Assembly: GCA_031292515.1 (NCBI GenBank)
Contig: JARLGZ010000269.1
Location: 124,001-188,000, forward strand
Direction of reading: 5' to 3'
Length of the DNA stretch: 64,000 bases
Source of the DNA: Puia sp.
Lineage (GTDB): Bacteria > Bacteroidota > Bacteroidia > Chitinophagales > Chitinophagaceae
Position 1 is the first letter of the stretch, and each line of letters begins with the position of its first letter. Below the pieces are notes generated by a model, which saw only the letters and a program-made list of their open reading frames with translations, had not been told where the DNA came from and did no database searches. Below, piece by piece: positions 7,700 to 15,305 of the stretch. Position numbers and translations under genes: made by a program.

Positions 7700-8590
7700 C
7701 TAATTCACCTGCACCACCTGGTAGGCGTCCTGTCCATCCTGTGAGACGGGTTGGTAATAAGTGTTGTTAAATACAAGATAACTTTGCCCATTGATGATCT
7801 GCTCCTGCGCGCCATCGGGAATCTGCGAGACCACCGCCCCGAAAGGGGCCTGTACGACCTGGTAGCCATTGCCGGTATCGACATAGAAAGCACCGCCATA
7901 ATAAAAATAGGTATCGTTGCCGACCTCCGTCGTTTCATAACCGGGAGGCAAGGAACTCACCAGCGCCCCGATCGGCGCAGGCACCACGGAGTAACCGCCG
8001 TTATAAGGCTCGTAATAGACGCCGTCGTCATAATAATACTGCTGGTTAGCCAGGGAGAACAGGTAGGCGTCAGCCGCCAGAGCCCCTATAAAAAATCCGA
8101 CCGGGTGCCAGTTATGCCCCCAATAATAAGGGTGATAAGGATGATAGGCATAAGGATGATAGGGTTGATTATGACCATGGTAGACATTTACATTTTCATG
8201 AACGACGACATTCCGGTGTACATCGACGTTCTGACGGATATCGACATTCTGACGCACATTATCATGAACGGTGACATTCGCATGGACATCCGGCGCCCGG
8301 TTAAAATCATGGTTGCCGAAATTGCGGGAACCACCATTGATTGTTGGCCGCGCTGTTTCTACAGGCCGGTTGACGATGGGAGGGGCCGCGGGGCGACTCG
8401 GAGCAGGTGCGGGTCTGCTGGGAGGGGGCGCGGAAGGCCGGCTAAAGCTGGGGGCAGGTCTGGCGCCGCCGCCGCCACCGAAATTAGCATGATTGAAGCG
8501 CTGCGCCTGGCTTTGCCGCGGCAAACCCAGGACCGCCAGCATGAACAGGGATATCGAAAGAGTAAAGCCTGTTTGAAAGGATGTTTTCAT
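7700..8590 (-). CDS. DUF6515 family exported protein with low-complexity repeats
   Basis: A signal peptide (about residues 1-29, ending QSQAQ) is followed by a Gly tract and a Pro/Arg/Ser/Ala-rich region (40-80), a run of NVxVHx hexads (104-138), a His/Tyr/Pro-rich stretch (YHPYAYHPYHPYYWGHNWHP, about 143-162) and a hydrophobic Gly/Ala segment. The C-terminus has three repeats of the DUF6515 type: YYYDDGVYY...VVPAPIGALV, then TYFYYGGAFY...VVQAPFGAVV, then SYLVFNNTYYQPV. Members are exported proteins of unknown function in Bacteroidota. The His/Tyr-rich middle could bind metal or the cell wall, but this is inference. The ATG at 8590 gives the signal peptide directly. Confidence 0.8.
   Translation of the reverse strand: MKTSFQTGFTLSISLFMLAVLGLPRQSQAQRFNHANFGGGGGARPAPSFSRPSAPPPSRPAPAPSRPAAPPIVNRPVETARPTINGGSRNFGNHDFNRAPDVHANVTVHDNVRQNVDIRQNVDVHRNVVVHENVNVYHGHNQPYHPYAYHPYHPYYWGHNWHPVGFFIGALAADAYLFSLANQQYYYDDGVYYEPYNGGYSVVPAPIGALVSSLPPGYETTEVGNDTYFYYGGAFYVDTGNGYQVVQAPFGAVVSQIPDGAQEQIINGQSYLVFNNTYYQPVSQDGQDAYQVVQVN
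8177..8281 (-). repeat. Coding hexad repeats NV-x-V-H-x
   Basis: Within the DUF6515 gene about six imperfect 18-bp units encode hexads such as NVTVHD, NVDIRQ, NVDVHR, NVVVHE and NVNVYH (residues about 104-138). They predict a regular beta-strand stack and an unstable copy number. Confidence 0.6.
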
Positions 8591-8614
8591 AACTGAAAGT
8601 TATAGTATAATAAT

Positions 8615-9397
8615 TTATTTCTTAACGGATAAGGTTGCCAACTTTATCTTCCTCGCTTTCGGCGGCGGATTGAATTCGAACAGCGCCGGCGGTAAGCTGG
8701 GGTTGATCTGCCAGTCGGAGAGGACCGCTTCATACTGGGGATCCTTTTCCTTGTCCGTATAGATGATCACGACCTTCATCGGGAGGGTATAGGCATCGTT
8801 GGAGACCCAGAACTGGAAAGTCTTGTCGCTCGCGGTACCGGCAATATGGAAGCATTCCTTGCCATCTACTTTGGTGGTGCCGAGATACATGAGGTTCTTT
8901 GCCTCGGAGAGGATATCGTCCACAAAGGTCGGGTAGAAGAAATCGGCAATCGGAAACTCGATCCCGTAAATTTTATTCACCGTATCGATCATCTCCATGA
9001 TCGTAGGAGGAGCCTGGACTTCGGCATATTGATTCTTGTCGATCGAATAATAGTTAAGCGTCTTGCCGTTATAAAGGAAGGATCGACTCCCTTTATCCCC
9101 TTCGGACCGGATCAACAACTTATCGGGTCCCTGCAGAAACACCTGGTATTCGTTCGAGTGCTTGACCAGGCCCAGGTACTGGCTGTTGATGTCATAACTT
9201 GATTTGACCGTCACACCGCAGGAAGCCAGATCCCCGATCATGGCGCTCATCCGGTCGAGAATAGAGACCGCAACCGTATCTATTCTTCGCGTCTCCACCT
9301 TCGGCCGCGATTCCGCAGTCGCTTTTGTCTTTGTTTGCGCATTTGCCTGTGCCGAAATAGCACAGATAAGGATACTAAAAAAGAATCTTTGATTCAT
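8615..9397 (-). CDS. DUF2092 family periplasmic protein
   Basis: A 260-residue protein with an N-terminal signal peptide (residues 1-20, ending ISAQANA). The body matches the DUF2092 pattern: a helix (ILDRMSAMIGDL), strands VTVKSSYDI and YQVFLQGPDKLLIRSEGD, then SFLYNGKTLNYYSIDKNQYA, a KECFHIAGTASDKTFQFWVS segment and the ending PPALFEFNPPPKARKI. The fold resembles LolA/outer-membrane lipoprotein carriers, but family function is unknown. It lies 25 bp upstream of DUF6515 on the same strand, so the two exported proteins are probably one operon. Confidence 0.82.
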   Translation of the reverse strand: MNQRFFFSILICAISAQANAQTKTKATAESRPKVETRRIDTVAVSILDRMSAMIGDLASCGVTVKSSYDINSQYLGLVKHSNEYQVFLQGPDKLLIRSEGDKGSRSFLYNGKTLNYYSIDKNQYAEVQAPPTIMEMIDTVNKIYGIEFPIADFFYPTFVDDILSEAKNLMYLGTTKVDGKECFHIAGTASDKTFQFWVSNDAYTLPMKVVIIYTDKEKDPQYEAVLSDWQINPSLPPALFEFNPPPKARKIKLATLSVKK

Positions 9398-9674
9398 AGC
9401 CTTTCATTTTTTGGATAAAATTGAACGTGAATGTAATTTTTTTGGCTTGAAAAGAGAATAGCTCCGCGCGGCTTAACTCATTAATAACCTCCTGAGAGCC
9501 GATTTAACGAGTTGAAAATGAGCCGCTGGGAGCTACCAATGCAAGAATCATTCCCCAAATATATTCTCTTTCGGCCGGTCCCGCCCCTTTTTGGGCCTGA
9601 CGGCTTCTCCTCCCGGATCCGATCACGGTCTGATCAGGGGTCTTCATTCGCCTGGGAAAAAGGTCTCGGGCCGC

Positions 9675-10412
9675 TTAAACCCGTCCCGCGATCCGGGAGC
9701 CCGCGGCAGCATCCAGCAGGATTTCACAGTTGGGATGCAATTGCACCACGGAAGCGGGTATGTCCGTCGTCACCGGACCCAGGATGGCCTTCCCGATGAT
9801 CTCGGCCTTATGGGCGCCTTTGGCAATCAATATGATTTTTCGGGTATGCATGATGTTTTTAATGCCACGGGTCAGACCCCCCAATACCGTTTCTTTCGGC
9901 ACCTGCGTCTCCCGGCGAACACGTGCTTCGAAATCGGGATCCATCGGCGACACCCAGGTTTCACTCTCGAAAGGCGTTCCGGGCTGGTTGATGCCGATAT
10001 GCCCGTTTGCCCCGATCCCCAGCATCTGCAGGTCCGCCCCGCCGCGTTCGGCAAGCCGTTTTTCAAACAACCGGGCCTCTGCCTCAAAATCGTCGGACAT
10101 CGTGGGTGGCATAATGAAGTTTTCGTCCGGTATGCCCAATGGCCCCGCCAGCTGGTTCAGGATCATCGAATAGCAACTGCCTGCATATTCCCTGGGCAGG
10201 TTGGTGAGCTCGTCTACGTTGAACAGCGTGATCCGGCTTACGTCAAAGGGATATTGCCGGTAGATCCGGGAGACGATTCCATGCATGTCTATCGTGGTCT
10301 GCCCTGTAGACAGCCCGATCACCGCGGTGGGCTTCTCCAGCATCTGCGCAATGATTCGCCAGGCCGCCGTCCGGTTAAATTCCTCCTCGTCCTTGGTAAT
10401 GGTTATAGTCAT
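9675..10412 (-). CDS. nagB: Glucosamine-6-phosphate deaminase
   Basis: Converts glucosamine-6-phosphate to fructose-6-phosphate and ammonia in the cytoplasm. Recognisable segments are the phosphate loop GLSTGQT (about residues 33-39), the catalytic NVDEL (D67, E68), the MLGIGANGHIGIN motif with H138 of the catalytic dyad, and LGGLTRGI. At 245 residues it has normal length. The ATG at 10412 (MTITITKDEEEFN) is chosen because the open frame upstream overlaps the HPr gene in another frame. It is the last gene of the PTS block, 29 bp after HPr, which argues that the transported sugar is glucosamine, N-acetylglucosamine or a galactosamine relative. No nagA deacetylase is in the block. Confidence 0.9.
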   Translation of the reverse strand: MTITITKDEEEFNRTAAWRIIAQMLEKPTAVIGLSTGQTTIDMHGIVSRIYRQYPFDVSRITLFNVDELTNLPREYAGSCYSMILNQLAGPLGIPDENFIMPPTMSDDFEAEARLFEKRLAERGGADLQMLGIGANGHIGINQPGTPFESETWVSPMDPDFEARVRRETQVPKETVLGGLTRGIKNIMHTRKIILIAKGAHKAEIIGKAILGPVTTDIPASVVQLHPNCEILLDAAAGSRIAGRV

Positions 10413-10441
10413 CGGTATATATTTTACAAACGCTTTATCTT

Positions 10442-10708
10442 TTAAAGATCCTTTAACTGTTCCGTGAAGAAAACCTCCAAAGCCCCTGCAGCCGCCGCCT
10501 CGTCTTCCCCATCGATGACGAGGGTGAGGGTCTCGCCGCATTTTGCCGTCATCGAAAGGATGTTCAACACGCTGTTCAGACGAACCAGCTTCTCCTCTTT
10601 TCTCAGACTGACGACGGATTTGAATTGCTTGACGAGCTTGATGAGCGTCGTGGCCGGTCTCGCATGCATGCCCTGCGGGGCAAGAATCACATAGTCTTTT
10701 GTAATCAT
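10442..10708 (-). CDS. ptsH: PTS phosphocarrier protein HPr
   Basis: An 88-residue HPr that carries phosphate from EI to EIIA in the cytoplasm. The active-site H15 is in GMHARPA, and a serine sits at the position of the regulatory Ser46 (LNSVLNILSM), so HPr-kinase control is possible in principle. No hprK is in the window. The gene overlaps the end of ptsI in an ATGA start/stop overlap (10705-10708), which suggests translational coupling. Confidence 0.93.
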   Translation of the reverse strand: MITKDYVILAPQGMHARPATTLIKLVKQFKSVVSLRKEEKLVRLNSVLNILSMTAKCGETLTLVIDGEDEAAAAGALEVFFTEQLKDL

Positions 10709-12513
10709 TTTCTTATTTCTTGTAGATGAGCCTTTAGATAAGCCTGTATTTTTTGCGAGCTATCCATCTCCATCACCTCTTTGCAAATCACCTTTGCGGC
10801 CTCCACGCTGTTATGAACAAGGATGTTTTTAATCGCCGGAATCGACGAAGGACCCATGGAAAACTCTTCCAGCCCCATCCCCAACAGCAACAATGTCGCC
10901 AGCGGATCCGATGCCATTTCCCCGCACATGCCTACGTGTACATTGTGTTGACGGCCCTGTTCGATCACATACCGGATCAGCCTCAGCACACCCGGGTTAA
11001 AGGGGTCGTAAAGATCCCTGATCTTTTCATTCATCCTGTCGACGGCGAGCGTATACTGGCATAGATCGTTGGTCCCGATACTAAAAAAATCCACTTCCTT
11101 CGCCAACAGGTCCGCGGTAACCGCCGCCGAGGGTATTTCGATCATGATCCCGACAGGCATATTTTCAACATAGGGAATGCCTTCGGCAACCAGCCCCGCT
11201 TTTGCCTCGGCCACGACTTGCTTGGCCCGCCGGATTTCCTGTACGCTTGAGATCATCGGGAACATGAGTCTGAAATCTCCAAATACGCCCGCCCGCAAAA
11301 TCGCCCTTAGCTGGGTGAGGAATAGGTCTTTCCTGTCGAGACAGATCCGGATCGCCCGGTATCCTAAAAATGGGTTCTGCTCTTTGGGGAGACCGAGGTA
11401 AGGCCACTGTTTATCGCCGCCGATATCCAGGGTCCTGATGATGATGGGTTTTTGCCGGGATTGCAACGCCGTTTTTTTATAGAACCCGAATTGCTCCTCT
11501 TCGGTAGGAAAGGAATCCCTGCCCATGAATAAAAGCTCCGTCCGGAAAAGGCCAACCCCCTCTCCGCCCTGTCCGAAGACTTCTTCCATGTCTTCCGGAC
11601 CGGATATATTCGCCAGCATTTTGACGGAAGTTCCGTCCCTGGTGACGGCAGGAATATCTTTTAAAGACAGCAACAGCAATCCGTTTTGACGATATGCCTC
11701 CCGCTTCGCGAGATAAGCATCGAGAAGTTCCGGTCCCGGGTTGACGATGACGACTCCTTCCAGGCCGTCCAGGATGATCGTATCGTTCGAAACGATGGTT
11801 CGTAATTCCCCGCCGCAGCCGGCAACCGCCGGGATCCCCCTCGACTTTGCAACGATGGATGCATGAGAGGTCTTTCCCCCTGTCTGCGTAGCAAAACCGG
11901 TCACCTTTTTTATGTCCATCGAGACCGTATCGGAAGGAGCCAGGTCCTCGGCGATGAGGATCGTGTCTTCTTCGAATTGCTGCGGAAAGCCCCCCGGCTT
12001 CGACACCGCCGGCCTGTCTCCTCCCGCGCCGCTAATGCCAGACACCATATTGGCCGACCCTGCCGTTTCGGACATGTCCTGCAAATGTTTCAGGATCCTG
12101 TTACCGATATCCTCTACGTCCGCCGCCCGCCCGCTCATATATTCGTCATCCATATCTTTAAAAAGCTGTACGACGCTGCCGATGACTTCTATCACCGCAT
12201 CCTGTGCGGTTTTCCCCTCTTCGTTTATTTTTACGGTCACATCCCCTTCGATCTGCGGATCACCCAGGAGTTCGATATGCGTTTCCAGGATATCGATCCC
12301 CTCCCGTTCACGCGCCGCTTCAGCCCGTGCTTTTAAGCCTTCGACCTCTTCGATGGATGCCTTTACCGCATGGGCGAATTTTTCGATCTCATCCTTCTTC
12401 TCCGCTTCCCCCTGCAGCAATATGCCCGTCAACGCCATCGTTTTTCTTTCGATCACGAAGGCCCTGCCTATGGAAATACCCGGAGAAACCCCGATTCCGT
12501 TCACCCGCTTCAT
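10705..12513 (-). CDS. ptsI: PTS enzyme I (phosphoenolpyruvate-protein phosphotransferase)
   Basis: Transfers phosphate from PEP to HPr. Domain order is normal: N-terminal domain with the HPr-binding helices (about 30-145), phosphohistidine segment GGKTSHASIVAKSRG (H217), then the PEP-binding barrel with FRTELLFMGRDSFPTEEEQF, IRTLDIGGDK, FLGYRAIRICL, the metal ligands near MIEIPSA and SIGTNDL, and the catalytic Cys in VGMCGEMA. At 602 residues it is about 25-30 longer than usual because of a Gly/Ser/Pro-rich insertion at about residues 150-180, between the HPr-binding domain and the phosphohistidine domain. Being in the same block as HPr and the EII genes, it may be dedicated to this sugar. 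Confidence 0.95.
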   Translation of the reverse strand: MKRVNGIGVSPGISIGRAFVIERKTMALTGILLQGEAEKKDEIEKFAHAVKASIEEVEGLKARAEAAREREGIDILETHIELLGDPQIEGDVTVKINEEGKTAQDAVIEVIGSVVQLFKDMDDEYMSGRAADVEDIGNRILKHLQDMSETAGSANMVSGISGAGGDRPAVSKPGGFPQQFEEDTILIAEDLAPSDTVSMDIKKVTGFATQTGGKTSHASIVAKSRGIPAVAGCGGELRTIVSNDTIILDGLEGVVIVNPGPELLDAYLAKREAYRQNGLLLLSLKDIPAVTRDGTSVKMLANISGPEDMEEVFGQGGEGVGLFRTELLFMGRDSFPTEEEQFGFYKKTALQSRQKPIIIRTLDIGGDKQWPYLGLPKEQNPFLGYRAIRICLDRKDLFLTQLRAILRAGVFGDFRLMFPMISSVQEIRRAKQVVAEAKAGLVAEGIPYVENMPVGIMIEIPSAAVTADLLAKEVDFFSIGTNDLCQYTLAVDRMNEKIRDLYDPFNPGVLRLIRYVIEQGRQHNVHVGMCGEMASDPLATLLLLGMGLEEFSMGPSSIPAIKNILVHNSVEAAKVICKEVMEMDSSQKIQAYLKAHLQEIRK

Positions 12514-12675
12514 CCGTTAATTTTTATTTTTTTGATGTCTGTCCCACTGAGCCGGCCGGCTGTAGCTCTCCTCTGCCTTGTCAACTGCTCCTTCGCCTGC
12601 CCCAATTATTGCCTGCCCCGCTGCTGCCTTCTTCTTTGGCTGTTTGCCCGCCGCCGTTTGCACCTTTGCCGTCCC

Positions 12676-14268
12676 CTAGATGAATAGGTGGATGACGCTT
12701 CCTATAAACCCCAATGCCAGCAAACCTAACAACAAATAGGTGGTCTTGACATTCTTTTTCACGAAATAAAAGACCCCGAAGCTGAGACACAAGGGAAGCA
12801 GGTCCGGTACGATCTGGTCCAATATACCCTGCAAACCGACGCCGGCATCCCCGCTTCCGATCCTTATGGGCGTGGCGATCGACATCAGGGTGGCTGGCAT
12901 CGCTCCCACCACCATCAGACCCAGGATGGAGGCCCCTGCCGTCAGTTTATCCATCACATGGCTCCTGGCGAGGTTTTGGAGGAACCGGGTACCCGTATTA
13001 TAACCGATAAATGCCAGGTTATAGCGAAGGACCAGGTGTGGCACATTAAAGATCAGCAGGAACAGGATAGGCCCCAGGACATTTCCTTTAATGGCCAGCG
13101 AAGTACCCACCCCTGCGGCAATGACCTTGACCGTCCCCCAGAACAACGAGTCAAAGACACCGGCCAGTGGACCCATCAGCCCCAGCTTGACCGAATTGAT
13201 CGACTCTTCGTCGAAGTCCGGCGTCTGTCTGTTCTTCTCTTCCATAGCAGCCGTAATGCCGATGATCAGGGTCGAACCATACGGGCTGGTATTAAAGAAT
13301 TGGAGGTGCCTTTTCAAGGCCCGTGACATCGCATCCCTGGTAGTGTATAATTTTTTGAGCACCGGCATGATGGAAAAGGCGAATCCTGTATTCTGCCAGG
13401 TCTCGAAATTGAAGTTCGCCTCCAGCGTCATCGATCGGAAAAACAGGCTCCTGATGTCGGCTTTCGATAGTTTCGGAGCGTTTTCATCAACGAGCGCTGC
13501 ATCCGCAGCGCCGTAATCGATACCGTCATCATCTTCTTCCGTCGCCTCCTTTTGCGTCGCCCCCGTAACGATGAGGGCGATGATGACCCCCAGCCCGCCA
13601 ATAGCGATGACCGGTAGTTTCAGATAGGCGGCGAGCATAAACCCGAGGAAAAAATAAGGAGCGGCTTTCCGGTTGAACATCAGGTTCATCAACAAGGCGA
13701 AGCCAAGCGCCGGCAGCATGTTGCCCGCAACCTTCAGCCCTTCGTTGACCCAGACGGGTATGCTGTCGAGGAAAGACTTCATGACCCCCGCGCCGAGTTC
13801 CAGGGTCAGGAACGTGATAAGTCCCATCAACAATGGTTTTAAGAGCCCCGACAGGATATGCAGCCTTTCAACTTTCCTGTAATCGCCGTCCTCCGCATAC
13901 TGGCCGAATTTTTTGTTGAACACGGCCCGGAAAACGAAAAGCCCGCTGATGACCATCTCGGAGAGTATCGAGATCGGCACCGCCAGGGCCAGCGCGATAG
14001 CGGGACCCTTGCCGGAAAGTATCGTGAAAGCCGTAGCCAGCACCCCACCCGTAATGGTATCCGGCGGGATGGCCGCGCCTATTTTTATATTGCCCATGAA
14101 GATCAGCTCCAGCGTGGCCCCGATAGCGACACCCTGGGTCAGGTCTCCCAGAACCAGGCCCACCAGGGGGCCCAGGACCAGCGGCCTGCTGAGTAGCGTG
14201 GTTCCGAGAAAATCCTCCGAATGCCCGAAGATGGCGACCAGCGTGATCAGGATGAATGAGACGAGCAA
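12676..14268 (-). CDS. Fused PTS EIIC-EIID, mannose/fructose/sorbose family
   Basis: Membrane permease of a mannose-family PTS. Residues 1-237 are an EIIC domain with several membrane segments (PLVLGPLVGLVLGDLTQGV, ATLELIFMGNIKIGAA, PPDTITGGVLATA). A charged linker (about 238-267, EATEEDDDGIDYG) leads to an EIID domain (268-530) with the family marks ADIRSLFFRSM, NFNFETWQNTGFAFSI, EEKNRQ, SVKLGLMGPLAGVFDSLFWG and a hydrophobic C-terminus. IIC and IID are normally separate polypeptides, so this is a fusion. The start is TTG at 14268; a G-rich run (AAAGGGGG) lies 6 bp upstream and no in-frame ATG exists near it. EIIB lies 26 bp upstream. Confidence 0.88.
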   Translation of the reverse strand: MLVSFILITLVAIFGHSEDFLGTTLLSRPLVLGPLVGLVLGDLTQGVAIGATLELIFMGNIKIGAAIPPDTITGGVLATAFTILSGKGPAIALALAVPISILSEMVISGLFVFRAVFNKKFGQYAEDGDYRKVERLHILSGLLKPLLMGLITFLTLELGAGVMKSFLDSIPVWVNEGLKVAGNMLPALGFALLMNLMFNRKAAPYFFLGFMLAAYLKLPVIAIGGLGVIIALIVTGATQKEATEEDDDGIDYGAADAALVDENAPKLSKADIRSLFFRSMTLEANFNFETWQNTGFAFSIMPVLKKLYTTRDAMSRALKRHLQFFNTSPYGSTLIIGITAAMEEKNRQTPDFDEESINSVKLGLMGPLAGVFDSLFWGTVKVIAAGVGTSLAIKGNVLGPILFLLIFNVPHLVLRYNLAFIGYNTGTRFLQNLARSHVMDKLTAGASILGLMVVGAMPATLMSIATPIRIGSGDAGVGLQGILDQIVPDLLPLCLSFGVFYFVKKNVKTTYLLLGLLALGFIGSVIHLFI

Positions 14269-14294
14269 GACGGACCCCCTTTGATTTTTATTGT

Positions 14295-14765
14295 TTAAAG
14301 TAAACTCTCCACCATTTGTTTCTTGTCCGTAGGGACCTGTCGTACTTCGAGCTCCAAACCCTTTTCCAGCATTTGCCGGATGACGGCGATATCTTCGTCC
14401 GTAACCGCAATGGCCTTCGAGATAAGACGCGAGCCGTCTTTCCCCCGGATTCCCCCAAAATTGATCGACACGATCTCCGGCACCTCGCTCGCGAGCGCAT
14501 AGGCGTCTTTCACATTGTTCACCAGCAGTAATATCCTGAGATTTTTGCTTTTCGCATCGTTGAGGAAGGCGGCGGCTTCCAGGACCGGCTTTATAAGAAG
14601 CTTCGCATTCGCCGGCTTCGCCAGCCCAAGGGTCATCTTTAGAAACTCATCTTTTGCGACCTTGTCGTTCGCGACGATCAGGCAATCGATGCCCAACGCC
14701 GAACTCCAGGCGAATGCGACCTGCCCATGCACAAGCCGGTCGTCGATTCTGGCTAATTTAATCAT
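14295..14765 (-). CDS. PTS EIIB, mannose/fructose/sorbose family
   Basis: Cytoplasmic EIIB that receives phosphate from EIIA on a histidine and passes it to the sugar at the EIIC-EIID permease. The active site is RIDDRLVHGQV with H13, and the 156-residue length and the INFGGIRG and KGLELEVRQVP segments match the family. The gene overlaps the end of EIIA by 8 bp (14758-14765), so translation is likely coupled. Confidence 0.92.
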   Translation of the reverse strand: MIKLARIDDRLVHGQVAFAWSSALGIDCLIVANDKVAKDEFLKMTLGLAKPANAKLLIKPVLEAAAFLNDAKSKNLRILLLVNNVKDAYALASEVPEIVSINFGGIRGKDGSRLISKAIAVTDEDIAVIRQMLEKGLELEVRQVPTDKKQMVESLL

Positions 14766-15180
14766 TTGGATCTTCGGAATTCTTTGAAGTGATCAATTTA
14801 TTGACATACACGATCTGGTCCTTCGCGTTGCGGATGCTATTTTCTATGATTTCAACGACGGGGCTGTGGGCGTCGGAGAGGAGGATATCCAGGAGCAAGG
14901 GGAGATTAAAGCCCGAAACGATATGTATATTTTCCCGCCGGGCGGCCTGCTGGAGAATCTGGTTGGTCACGCTTCCACCCAGCAAATCCGAAAAAATCAC
15001 CAGCTCGTCACCGTCTTCGAGACCATCGAGCACTAGATTCAGTTCCGGTTCAATGGATTTGTTTTCACCGACATAGGCTTCGATCAGGGTCAGCTGTTCT
15101 GTTTCCCCGATAATGATATCCAGCGATGACTTGACCCCTTTTGCAAAATTGCCATGGGTCGCAATTAGAAATTTTCGCAT
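14758..15180 (-). CDS. PTS EIIA, mannose family
   Basis: A 140-residue EIIA of the mannose type, carrying phosphate from HPr to EIIB. The active histidine is H9 in ATHGNFAKG. The FSDLLGGSVTNQ and NLPLLLDILL segments are conserved in the fold. It is the first gene of the six-gene block EIIA-EIIB-EIICD-EI-HPr-nagB. The start ATG at 15180 has an upstream G-rich tract (AAGGGGGGT) at Shine-Dalgarno distance, which is unusual for this phylum. The 125-bp upstream region should hold the operon promoter, but no clean -33/-7 pair was found. Confidence 0.92.
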   Translation of the reverse strand: MRKFLIATHGNFAKGVKSSLDIIIGETEQLTLIEAYVGENKSIEPELNLVLDGLEDGDELVIFSDLLGGSVTNQILQQAARRENIHIVSGFNLPLLLDILLSDAHSPVVEIIENSIRNAKDQIVYVNKLITSKNSEDPND

Positions 15181-15305
15181 AAGACCCCCCTTATGAAAAA
15201 TTTAGACAGATGAATGAATAAGGTGATAAGCAGCTACACAGTTGCGAAACTTACGCCCGACAGCAGACAGGCGGACCAAATTAGCACATTTTTAATTATT
15301 TCCAT

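Noticed and set aside
7751-8596. Plus-strand frame of 281 codons opposite DUF6515
   Set aside because: Low-complexity mirror of the repeat-rich real gene; isoleucine/arginine runs are the complement of the hexads.
12204-12683. Plus-strand frames over the ptsI start and the gap to the EIIC-EIID gene
   Set aside because: Pro/Ser/Leu-rich shadow translation; the gap itself shows only GC-rich low-complexity DNA.
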